Shown in pieces: positions 6,780 through 13,267 of a stretch of 15,819 bases of DNA. The notes under the pieces are model-generated. The model saw only the letters and a list, made by a program, of their open reading frames with translations. It did not search any database and was not told where the DNA came from. Every line of letters begins with the position of its first letter. Positions within the stretch are counted from its first letter, which is position 1. Both the position numbers and the translations under genes were made by a program. The stretch is from Candidatus Alkanophagales archaeon (GTDB lineage: Archaea > Halobacteriota > Syntropharchaeia > Alkanophagales > B39-G2). The stretch is from contig QMVQ01000015.1 of NCBI GenBank assembly GCA_003661185.1, forward strand, positions 1-15,819, written 5' to 3'.

Positions 6780-8147
6780 ATGGAAATCTCCCCACATATA
6801 TTCAGGGCTTATGACATTAGGGGAATTTTCGCCAAAGACCTTCCTGTTGAGGTGATGTTAAGGGTGGGGGAGGCTTTCGGCGCATACTTAAAAGAAAAAG
6901 GCTACGAGCACACTGTCGTTGGTAACGATGTGCGAGCGACGTCACCGACGCTTGCAAAGGCTTTCATCGCCGGCGCACTCTCCTGCGGCATCAGCGTCAC
7001 GGACGTCGGAACGGCGTCGTTCGGCGTCGTCGTGTTCTCAGGCTGGTTACTGCGCAAGGATGCCATCGCTTTCATCACAGCATCGCATCTCCCTCCCGAA
7101 TGGAACGGCGTCAAGCTCTATGACGGCGACGGCATAGGCTACTCCGAAGAAGCGCTTAAAAGAATAAAGGAGCTTGCTTTTGAGGGCGTGAAACCCGCCG
7201 TATGGAGTGAAGTCGGTGAATACCATGCGACCTCTTTCATCAACGAGTACGTAGAATATCTCGTCTCGAAATTCGACGTTAGGGGCGTGAGCGTTACTCT
7301 CGACTGCGGCAACGGTAGCATGAGCTTGGTGGCGCCCGAGCTTTTCAGAAGGGCGGGCATGAGCACACTCTCGCTCTTTTCGAACGTGGACCCCCGGTTC
7401 CCGAATAGACCTGCGGAGCCAGACGAAGAGCACCTCACAGCCCTGAAGAAGCATATAAAGGGAAGTGACTTCGGCGTGGCTTTCGACGGCGACGGCGACC
7501 GTGCTGTTATATTTGATGAGCGGGGGCGGTTGCTCACGCCAGACCAGTGCGGCGTGCTCATTGCCAAGGATTTGCTCTCCAGAGGCGGTGAGAAGGTAAT
7601 CCTGGCGAACGTGGAGTGTTCGATGTTAATCGAACGAGAACTGAAGCCCTTAGGCGCTCGGGTGATAAGAATTCCGGTGGGGCATACGTTCCTGACGCTC
7701 GAAGCGAAGCGCAAGAACGCAACCCTCGGCATAGAATCCAGCGGACATTTCGTCATGCCTTCCTACTTGCCGTTCGACGACGCCATGCTTGTGCCTTTGA
7801 AACTCGCCGAAATATTGGCGAGGTCAGGTAGGAGGCTCTCAGAGCTCGCTGACGAAGTTCCTAAGCTCCCGAAAGCGAGGGTAGATTTGGAATGTAGCGA
7901 TGCCACGAAGTTCAAGGTCGTCGAAAGTCTCGCAAGGAAGTTCTCACGGGAATATGGGGAAGAAAGAGTAAGCACGCTTGATGGCGTTCGTGTCGAGCTT
8001 GAGGACGGTTGGGCGTTGGTGCGGGCGTCAAACACGTCGCCGCTGATACGAGTAACCATTGAAGCGACGACGCCAGAACGGCTGGAGAAGCTGAAAAAGA
8101 AGTTCGTAAGCGCTACAAAAGAGGAAATAAGCGTTGCCGCCACTTGA
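6780..8147 (+). CDS. Phosphomannomutase/phosphoglucomutase family protein
   Basis: A 455-residue alpha-D-phosphohexomutase, interconverting sugar 1- and 6-phosphates (mannose, glucose or glucosamine) for glycan or nucleotide-sugar synthesis. The start at 6780 gives MEISPHIFRAYDIRG, the expected N-terminus; the open frame extends back to 6555, but that part is arginine/proline-rich and antisense-like within pdxT. The phosphoserine loop ITASHLPPEWNG (99-110) has S102; the metal-binding loop DGDGDR is at 236-241; the sugar-binding loop IESSGHF and the phosphate-binding RASNTSPLIRVTIEA close the protein. All four domains are present. The catalytic loop has Leu where most relatives have Asn (SHNP to SHLP), which may mark a subgroup or altered specificity. 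Substrate cannot be decided from sequence. The stop is followed by the acyl-CoA dehydrogenase. Confidence 0.9.
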   Translation: MEISPHIFRAYDIRGIFAKDLPVEVMLRVGEAFGAYLKEKGYEHTVVGNDVRATSPTLAKAFIAGALSCGISVTDVGTASFGVVVFSGWLLRKDAIAFITASHLPPEWNGVKLYDGDGIGYSEEALKRIKELAFEGVKPAVWSEVGEYHATSFINEYVEYLVSKFDVRGVSVTLDCGNGSMSLVAPELFRRAGMSTLSLFSNVDPRFPNRPAEPDEEHLTALKKHIKGSDFGVAFDGDGDRAVIFDERGRLLTPDQCGVLIAKDLLSRGGEKVILANVECSMLIERELKPLGARVIRIPVGHTFLTLEAKRKNATLGIESSGHFVMPSYLPFDDAMLVPLKLAEILARSGRRLSELADEVPKLPKARVDLECSDATKFKVVESLARKFSREYGEERVSTLDGVRVELEDGWALVRASNTSPLIRVTIEATTPERLEKLKKKFVSATKEEISVAAT

Positions 8148-8178
8148 TTGTCGCAACCAGCTCAAAAGCGAAAAACAG

Positions 8179-8188
8179 AATTTTATGG
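8179..8188 (+). promoter_or_regulatory. Candidate TATA box for the acyl-CoA dehydrogenase
   Basis: AATTTTATGG is centred about 25 bases before ATG 8208, and the purine-rich GCGAAAAAC just upstream could be a BRE element. It supports the shorter start at 8208 over TTG 8148. Confidence 0.4.
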
Positions 8189-8207
8189 AGAGGGCTATAA
8201 GAGAGTG

Positions 8208-9350
8208 ATGCTGACCGAGGAGCATCGGATGGTGCGGCAAGCCGTCCGGGAAATTGCGCAAAAAGAGATAGAGCCGAGAGCTGCTGAGACCGACAGGAGC
8301 GCTAAGTTCCCTTATGAGGCTCTCGAAATACTTAAGGAGCAAGGGGTCCACCTCATACCTCTCCCCGAGGAATACGGGGGCTACGGCAGCGTTCTGATGA
8401 GCTGCATTGCCGTAGAAGAGCTTTCTAAGGCGTGCGCCACCCTCGGGCTCTGGCTGCTCGTTCAGGGCTCCGTGACGAGCTGCCTGCGAGCTACCAGAAA
8501 CGAGAAGACAAAAGATAAGTTCTTCAGAAGAATGACAGAGGGCAAGGTGGGGGCGTTCGTGCTGACAGAGCCCGACGCAGGGAGCGACGTCGCCTCCATG
8601 AAGACCGTCGCTCAGAAAGACGGCGACGAATACGTGCTCAACGGCACCAAGTGCTTTATCTCCTGCGGCGGCGTCGCTGACTTCTACGTGACGTTCGCCA
8701 AGACGAAGCCGGAGGCGGGGTTGGATGGAATAAGCGCCTTCGTCGTGGAAAGAGATTCCCCAGGCGTCAGCATCGGGAGAATAGACGAGAAAATGGGCTT
8801 GCACGGTTCAGCATCCGCCGAAATAGTGTTCAGAGACGCCCGAATCCCCGAAGAATACCTCTTGGCTGGTGATGGCGGGGAGGGCATGCAGCTGGCATTC
8901 GCAGCCATTAATCCCACTCGAGTTTACGTGGCAGCGGCGGCGCTCGGCGTCGCTGAGGGCGCCCTTGAATACGCCGCACGCTACGCCAAGGAGCGCACCC
9001 AATTCGGACGTCCGATTTCCGAATTTCAAGGCGTGCAGTTCCTGCTTGCGGAAATTGCCATGAGGATAGAGGCATCTCGCTCCTTGCTATATAGGGTCGC
9101 CACGATGCTTGATGAGAACAAAGAAGGTGTCCCGGGCTTCGCTGCGTTAACGAAGTGTTTCGTAACCGAGAAGGCGCTCGAAGCTGTCAATTATGCCATG
9201 GATATACTCGGCGGGCATGGCTACATGAAGGATCACCCGCTGGAGCGGATGCTGCGGGACGTAAAAGCTTTCCACTTCACCGAGGGCACAAACTACATAC
9301 AAAGGCTGCATGTGGCGAGAGCGGTGCTTAAAGGCACACTGAGAGATTGA
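8208..9350 (+). CDS. Acyl-CoA dehydrogenase
   Basis: FAD enzyme that oxidises acyl-CoA to trans-2-enoyl-CoA, first step of beta-oxidation, passing electrons to electron-transfer flavoprotein. From ATG 8208 it has 380 residues, the usual length, starting MLTEEHRMVRQAVREIAQKEI. The FAD/substrate signature FVLTEPDAGSD is at 117-127, followed by LNGTKCFIS (144-152); the flavin-contacting RTQFGRPISEFQ is at 263-274, and LGGHGYMKDHPLERMLRD (334-351) leads to TEGTN with catalytic base E359 in the position used by short- and medium-chain enzymes. An in-frame TTG at 8148 directly after the previous stop would add 20 residues, but a TATA-like element falls in that stretch. Acyl specificity is unknown; ETF and other beta-oxidation genes are not in the window. 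An isochorismatase-like gene follows immediately. Confidence 0.93.
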   Translation: MLTEEHRMVRQAVREIAQKEIEPRAAETDRSAKFPYEALEILKEQGVHLIPLPEEYGGYGSVLMSCIAVEELSKACATLGLWLLVQGSVTSCLRATRNEKTKDKFFRRMTEGKVGAFVLTEPDAGSDVASMKTVAQKDGDEYVLNGTKCFISCGGVADFYVTFAKTKPEAGLDGISAFVVERDSPGVSIGRIDEKMGLHGSASAEIVFRDARIPEEYLLAGDGGEGMQLAFAAINPTRVYVAAAALGVAEGALEYAARYAKERTQFGRPISEFQGVQFLLAEIAMRIEASRSLLYRVATMLDENKEGVPGFAALTKCFVTEKALEAVNYAMDILGGHGYMKDHPLERMLRDVKAFHFTEGTNYIQRLHVARAVLKGTLRD

Positions 9351-9359
9351 TTGCCGGAA

Positions 9360-9911
9360 ATGCTAGCGGTAATCGTCATCGACATGATAAAGGACAACAT
9401 TTTCGAGGGGGCAAAAAAGATAATTCCACGCATAAAAAAGCTGCTGGAGGTGGCACGAGCGCACAGGATTCCGATAATCTATGCAAATGACAGTTTTTTT
9501 CCATTTGACCCGATGTTTGAACGCATAAGACGACATGCAATCCGAGGGACGGCGGGCACGCAGGTCATTGACGAGTTGAAACCCGAGCGTGGGGACATCA
9601 TCGTGGAGAAGCGGCGTTTCAGCGCATTCTTTAAGACCGACTTGGATCTAACGCTGCGTTGTTTAAATGTGGACACGGTAGCGCTCTGCGGGATAAACAC
9701 GTGGGCATGCGTGCTTTTCACCGCCGCCGATGCTGTCTCGCTCGATTTCAAATGCATACTCATCGAGGATTGCTGCGCATCGCATAGAAAGGAAATACAC
9801 GAAAGTATCATTAAGGTCTACAAGGAGTTTCCATTGATTGAAATTCTGAAGTGCGATGAGGTTATACAACGGATGCACGGTGTTGACGCCCACGCAGCGT
9901 CAAAAACTTAA
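9360..9911 (+). CDS. Isochorismatase-family cysteine hydrolase
   Basis: A 183-residue alpha/beta hydrolase of the isochorismatase-like superfamily, which includes nicotinamidases, N-carbamoylsarcosine amidases and isochorismatases. The catalytic triad is visible: D8 in VIVIDM, K84 in IVEKRRFSAF and C117 in GINTWACVLFTAADA. The cis-peptide region before the nucleophile (CGINTWAC) is family-like. The C-terminal part SLDFKCILIEDCCAS is also typical. An upstream TTG at 9351, immediately after the dehydrogenase stop, would add MPE; ATG 9360 places the core strand at the usual distance from the N-terminus. It probably shares an mRNA with the acyl-CoA dehydrogenase. The amide substrate cannot be inferred; nicotinamidase is possible, but the metal-binding residues of that subgroup are not evident. 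Confidence 0.85.
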   Translation: MLAVIVIDMIKDNIFEGAKKIIPRIKKLLEVARAHRIPIIYANDSFFPFDPMFERIRRHAIRGTAGTQVIDELKPERGDIIVEKRRFSAFFKTDLDLTLRCLNVDTVALCGINTWACVLFTAADAVSLDFKCILIEDCCASHRKEIHESIIKVYKEFPLIEILKCDEVIQRMHGVDAHAASKT

Positions 9912-9915
9912 ATAA
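9907..9915 (+). promoter_or_regulatory. Candidate TATA box of the tRNA gene
   Basis: CTTAAATAA is centred 24 bases before the first base of the tRNA and overlaps the stop codon of the preceding hydrolase gene, so the tRNA can be transcribed independently. Confidence 0.5.
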
Positions 9916-9934
9916 ACTACGCCGAAATAGTAAT

Positions 9935-10009
9935 GGGCGTGTAGCCTAGCCAGGATATGGCGGCAGCCTCCTAAGCTGCAGGTCGGGGGTTCGAATCCCC
10001 CCACGCCCG
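9935..10009 (+). tRNA. tRNA-Arg (anticodon CCT)
   Basis: A complete 75-base cloverleaf. The acceptor stem GGGCGTG (9935-9941) pairs with CACGCCC (10002-10008), discriminator G at 10009. The anticodon stem GCAGC/GCTGC (9963-9967, 9975-9979) encloses CTCCTAA with anticodon CCT at 9970-9972, reading AGG. The T arm GGGGG-TTCGAAT-CCCCC (9985-10001) is canonical. There is no intron and no encoded CCA. It is preceded by its own TATA-like element. The final base directly touches the stop codon of the convergent PRC-barrel gene. Confidence 0.97.
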
Positions 10010-10255
10010 CTATTTCTTTCTCTGCTCCACCGTAATTATATCACCGACCGCCCGGATGTGCGCAAACGGCACTAAAATGAACTCTCCATCTTTTTTGAAA
10101 GCGCTTGTGTCCAGCTCCACCTCCGGCTTCACCACGAGGTCCGTTAGCATTCCAGTCCTTACGTCTGCAATGATGTTCTTAACACGTCCTATCTCGCTGC
10201 CGTCTACATCTATGACCTTCATGTCCAGTAACTTTTGCGTGAATATCTTTCGCAT
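10010..10255 (-). CDS. PRC-barrel domain protein
   Basis: An 81-residue single-domain PRC-barrel protein. Pattern MRKIFTQKLLDMKVIDVDGSEIGRV, then DVRTGMLTDLVVKP and a terminal FILVPFAHIRAVGDIITVEQ, gives the six short strands of the fold found in photosynthetic reaction centre H subunits, RimM and many small archaeal proteins. Its role in archaea is mostly unknown; protein or RNA binding is assumed. Start at 10255 is chosen because a GGAGGA ribosome binding site lies a few bases upstream and the family begins here; the open frame extends to 10342 but overlaps NAD kinase. It is probably the last gene of a minus-strand operon with NAD kinase, 31 bases apart. Its stop codon abuts the tRNA 3' end with no spacer. 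Confidence 0.82.
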   Translation of the reverse strand: MRKIFTQKLLDMKVIDVDGSEIGRVKNIIADVRTGMLTDLVVKPEVELDTSAFKKDGEFILVPFAHIRAVGDIITVEQRKK

Positions 10256-10286
10256 GCTTCCTCCTCCATTATTGGATGCATTAACA

Positions 10287-11069
10287 TTATATTCGCAATT
10301 TGCTCTTGACCTTTGAAAAAAAGTTTTCGGCAGTTTTAACAAAAAACGCTGGCTCGCCTTTTGTTATTTCTATTTCTTCGCCGCTTTCGATTTCCCGATA
10401 GAGTTGCCCATCCATCACGAGTTCTGCATTTTTCTCAAGCAGTTTAAGACGCACCTTGCTGTCAGCGGGCACTACAACGGGACGGGCTGAGAGCGCGAAA
10501 GGTGCAAGAGGCACGATAATACAGGCGTCCACTCTGGGGTCGACGATGGGACCGCCGGCGCTCATTGCATATGCTGTGCTCCCGGTGGGCGTTGCGAAGA
10601 TGACACCGTCAGCCCGCAGTCTCTCAAGCTCGCTGTCGTCGACAAAAATTGCGAAATGCAGGATTTTTGCGGGTCTTGCCGTGAGGACGACAGCCTCGTT
10701 CATCGCATACGGCAAACGCTCGCCACCGATGCTCACTGCGAGCCGCTCCCGCCGCTCAACCTCGAAACCTTCCAAGATTTTTAAAACCGTAGCAACAGCA
10801 TCCTCGGGGGGTATATCCGCAAGAAAGCCCACGCCGCCCATATTGATGCCAACAACAGGTATTGGCGACTCTAATGCGTGTAACGTCCTCAGGAGGGTTC
10901 CGTCACCCCCCATGCATATTATAACATCTACGTCCCCAAGCTCGTCTCCCACTCCTTTGATAACTACTTCAACTTCGTCTTTTATTCTGTCCGTTATTTC
11001 GTCAAGCAGTCGTAAATCTTCGCTCTCACCTCTACAGACGATTCCTACCTTCCTCGGCTTTATCACCAT
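10287..11069 (-). CDS. nadK: NAD kinase (NAD+ / polyphosphate or ATP kinase)
   Basis: Phosphorylates NAD+ to NADP+, the only known route to NADP in cells. The 260-residue length matches archaeal NAD kinases. The diphosphate-binding GGDGT is at 54-58, NMGGVGFLAD at 76-85, the NE motif (N124, E125) that contacts adenosine at MNEAVV, and the glycine-rich TPTGSTAYAMSAGGPIV at 160-176. All conserved residues are present. It starts at the TAATG overlap with the upstream 200-aa gene, implying translational coupling. A PRC-barrel gene follows. Whether it uses ATP or polyphosphate, and whether it accepts NADH, cannot be read from sequence. Confidence 0.96.
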   Translation of the reverse strand: MVIKPRKVGIVCRGESEDLRLLDEITDRIKDEVEVVIKGVGDELGDVDVIICMGGDGTLLRTLHALESPIPVVGINMGGVGFLADIPPEDAVATVLKILEGFEVERRERLAVSIGGERLPYAMNEAVVLTARPAKILHFAIFVDDSELERLRADGVIFATPTGSTAYAMSAGGPIVDPRVDACIIVPLAPFALSARPVVVPADSKVRLKLLEKNAELVMDGQLYREIESGEEIEITKGEPAFFVKTAENFFSKVKSKLRI

Positions 11070-11671
11070 TACACGAGAACGAATAACTGGGTGCCCTCAG
11101 AAAAAACTTTATACATCTGTCCGTGCTTCGCAAGCATCTCAAAACTCTGCAGGTCGTCGTCCATAATCCAGATAAGGTTCGCGGGCTCGCAGCGGCTCGC
11201 AGCCTCGTAAACCCACCAAAACATCTGACCGGGACGCAGCAGCCGCGGCTCTATTTTCATGCCTCTGAAATCCAAAATCAGCAGAAAATCGTTTCTTAGC
11301 TCGTTTGCCACATCCTCTAAAGCCCTGAGACATGCCGTCGCCCGCTCGTTCAGCGGCGCACCCTCCGGTATCTCCTCCACCCTCTCAGGAGCAATAGTCT
11401 TCAGAAATTCTGTTATCGTGTCAACGGTCCTTTGCTGATAATCTTCTGAAGAAGAACACCCTTTGTAATTTATTATAAGGCATTTAGCTCCCCTACTCCG
11501 CATCTTCATCATTATCCTGTCAATAACTTCGTCAACCATCCCCGCATCCTTGCAGCGAACGCCCATCTTCAAGCGCTGCCTTTCATGCGCATCGCCAAGC
11601 TCGAGCCCCTCCTGCGAAAGCCTCGCATCCAAATCAACCTCTGCCAAGCTCTTCCACTCAATTTCCTCCAT
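11069..11671 (-). CDS. Unrecognised 200-aa protein, coupled to NAD kinase
   Basis: I do not recognise this family. The protein is soluble-looking, without signal peptide or membrane helix. It begins with an acidic, charged stretch (about 1-50), then appears alpha/beta: CLIINYKG at about 64-71, a long helical region with ALEDVANELRNDF (about 117-129), then FLLILDFRGM and NLIWIMDDDLQSF, both hydrophobic strands ending in acidic residues. These last two recall the Walker B and sensor 1 strands of P-loop ATPases, but no Walker A motif is seen, so ATPase function is not claimed. The start has AGGAGGGG (11676-11683) 4 bases upstream. It overlaps the NAD kinase start by one base (TAATG), so the two are almost certainly co-translated. 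Confidence 0.8.
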   Translation of the reverse strand: MEEIEWKSLAEVDLDARLSQEGLELGDAHERQRLKMGVRCKDAGMVDEVIDRIMMKMRSRGAKCLIINYKGCSSSEDYQQRTVDTITEFLKTIAPERVEEIPEGAPLNERATACLRALEDVANELRNDFLLILDFRGMKIEPRLLRPGQMFWWVYEAASRCEPANLIWIMDDDLQSFEMLAKHGQMYKVFSEGTQLFVLV

Positions 11672-11778
11672 ATTACCCCTCCTTTTTCTTCCTTTACCAT
11701 TTTTATTTAAAAATTTGTGGGTGAGGTATGCATCATTTCGGCACGTATCATATTTAGGGCGATGACGAAAAAAGAAAC
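11672..11778. promoter_or_regulatory. Divergent promoter region with mini-ORFs
   Basis: The 107-base gap separates divergent genes. An A/T-rich TTTTATTTAAAAATTT (11701-11716) is near-palindromic and could supply TATA boxes both ways. CATATTTAG (11749-11757) is centred 26 bases before ATG 11779 and fits a leaderless radical SAM transcript. If transcription starts further upstream, the leader would carry two mini-ORFs, 11728-11757 (MHHFGTYHI, behind GGGTGAGGT) and 11762-11794 (MTKKETCILG). Confidence 0.4.
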
Positions 11779-12843
11779 ATGCATACTGGGCTGATGGAGA
11801 GCCCCAGCGTCAAAGAGGCTTTGCTTTACGAGCGTGCCGGCGACGCCGTTCGTTGCGGCGTTTGCGAGAGACGATGCGTGATTTTCGAAGGCGGAAAAGG
11901 GGCGTGTGGCACGAGGATGAACGTCGGCGGCAAGTTGTTTACGCTCGTTTACGGCGACTTAAACGCTTTAGAAAGCCGTCCCATCGAGATAAAGCCTTTT
12001 TTCCACTTCTGGCCGGGCTCTTCGGCGCTGACGTTCTCGACTTGGAGCTGTAATTTCAAATGTCCGTGGTGTCAGAACTGGCGCCTCAGCAAGACGCCGC
12101 CCGAGCTTTCGAGAGTGAACTTCGTGCCGGCGGAGCGCGTCGTCGAGCTTGCAAGGCGCCACGGCGACCACGGGCTTTGCGTGAGCTTCACCGAGCCCAC
12201 ACTTCTTTTCGAGTTCTCGCTCGACTGCTTCACGCTCGCAAGACGGCACCGCCTTTACAACACCTTCGTGAGCAACGGATATATGACCGCTGAAGCGCTT
12301 AAGCAGCTGCGAGCTGCGGGGCTTGACGCCATTAAAATAGACGTGAAAGGCGACGCCGAAGTTTACGAGAAGCTCTGCGGCGGCGTCAGTGTCGAGAAGG
12401 TCTGGCGGAACGCAAGAACGGCGAAGCGGCTCGGCATGCACGTTGAAATCGTCAACCTCGTTATAACGGGCGTGAACGACAACGAAGCTTGTTTGCGGGA
12501 GATTATTGAAAGACATTTGAAGGAACTTGGCGAGCTAACGCCGCTGCATTTCACCCGCTACCATCCTGCTTACAAATTCAATAACCCCACAACAAGCGTC
12601 GAAACGCTGGAGCGAGCCTGTAAGCTTGCGAAGCGGCTCGGCGTCGCTTACGTTTACATAGGAAACGTCCCCGGACACGAATACGAAAACACCTACTGCC
12701 ACGAGTGCGAGCGGCTCCTCATTAAACGTTATTCGTATTCAGTGCTGCGTTATGAAGTCACGAACGAAAAGCGATGCCCGAACTGCGGCGTTGAGGTCCC
12801 AATCGTCGGACATTACGTTAAGAAGTCGCTGAGACTTTTTTAG
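11779..12843 (+). CDS. amrS: AmmeMemoRadiSam system radical SAM enzyme (AmrS-like)
   Basis: A 354-residue radical SAM enzyme of the group linked with AMMECR1 and MEMO1 homologues; the biochemical reaction of the group is unsettled. The N-terminus has a cysteine set, CGVCERRC (26-33) plus C43 in GACGTR, followed by the family segment PIEIKPFFHFWPGSSAL. The SAM-cluster motif CNFKCPWC (91-98) is CX3CX2C, as expected. The barrel continues through FTEPTLLFE and KIDVKGD, then GNVPGHEYENTYC begins a C-terminal zinc-ribbon-like end with CHEC and CPNC. Length is normal. Start ATG 11779 has a TATA-like element 26 bases upstream; ATG 11794 is an alternative that overlaps a mini-ORF stop (TGATG). The MEMO and AMMECR1 genes are not in this window. 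A T-run at 12835-12840 overlaps the stop and may help termination. Confidence 0.9.
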   Translation: MHTGLMESPSVKEALLYERAGDAVRCGVCERRCVIFEGGKGACGTRMNVGGKLFTLVYGDLNALESRPIEIKPFFHFWPGSSALTFSTWSCNFKCPWCQNWRLSKTPPELSRVNFVPAERVVELARRHGDHGLCVSFTEPTLLFEFSLDCFTLARRHRLYNTFVSNGYMTAEALKQLRAAGLDAIKIDVKGDAEVYEKLCGGVSVEKVWRNARTAKRLGMHVEIVNLVITGVNDNEACLREIIERHLKELGELTPLHFTRYHPAYKFNNPTTSVETLERACKLAKRLGVAYVYIGNVPGHEYENTYCHECERLLIKRYSYSVLRYEVTNEKRCPNCGVEVPIVGHYVKKSLRLF

Positions 12844-12940
12844 CGAAAGGTGCTAAAAAGGAATTGCGAAGAAATGCAGAACACCCAAAATGAGGGGGCG
12901 TGTTTGCTACGAAGCCGCAAAGGGACGATCGTGGTTAAGG

Positions 12941-13180
12941 TTAAGAATCGTCTTGTATCGGCTCAGCCTCCAGCTGCAGAATCTCCTCCCAGAGTTTCAG
13001 CGTCTCCAGAGCCTCCTCCTCGTCTATGACTTCGATGGCGAAGCCGGCGTGCACAATCACGTATTGCCCGACGGCGACGTCCACGAGCGTGACATTCACG
13101 TCCCGCTTGACGCCGCCGAAATCTACTTTCGCACGGTCGCCGTGAACCTCAAGCACCTTTGCGGGAATCGCTAAGCACAT
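12941..13180 (-). CDS. hypC: Hydrogenase maturation chaperone HypC
   Basis: HypC is a small chaperone that, with HypD, carries the Fe(CN)2CO unit to the large subunit of [NiFe] hydrogenases. This 79-residue protein starts MCLAIPAKV, with the essential Cys2, and has the expected GQYVIVHAGFAIEVIDEEEA segment. The longer frame back to 13261 is rejected: no family member has an N-terminal extension before MCLAIP, since Cys2 must be near the N-terminus. A TATA-like element (13202-13213) is 27 bases upstream, suggesting a leaderless mRNA. No other hyp or hydrogenase genes are near, so they are presumably elsewhere. It is convergent with the radical SAM gene (97-base gap, no notable content except a weak GACGAT/ATCGTC stem at 12924-12952). 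Confidence 0.93.
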   Translation of the reverse strand: MCLAIPAKVLEVHGDRAKVDFGGVKRDVNVTLVDVAVGQYVIVHAGFAIEVIDEEEALETLKLWEEILQLEAEPIQDDS

Positions 13181-13201
13181 AGAAGTCGTTTTTATCATGC
13201 A

Positions 13202-13213
13202 TCTAAATATTTT
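13202..13213. promoter_or_regulatory. Shared TATA-like element between hypC and deoxyhypusine synthase
   Basis: TCTAAATATTTT contains the self-complementary AAATATTT. On the minus strand it is centred 27 bases before the hypC ATG; on the plus strand it would start transcription near 13234, giving deoxyhypusine synthase a leader of about 34 bases. Confidence 0.45.
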
Positions 13214-13267
13214 TTTGTGAATTGGTGGAGGTGAGCGGGGCGAATAATTGCCCTTGCACAAAGAGCC

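Noticed and set aside
8028..8804. Minus-strand open frame of 258 residues
   Set aside because: Antisense to the phosphohexomutase end and the acyl-CoA dehydrogenase, both with full motifs; its composition looks like a shadow frame.
12924..12952. Stem GACGAT/ATCGTC as a terminator
   Set aside because: The 6-bp stem has a long loop and no T-run on either side, so it is weak evidence.
13181..13261. Upstream extension of hypC
   Set aside because: HypC needs Cys2 next to the N-terminus; the extension includes the promoter region.
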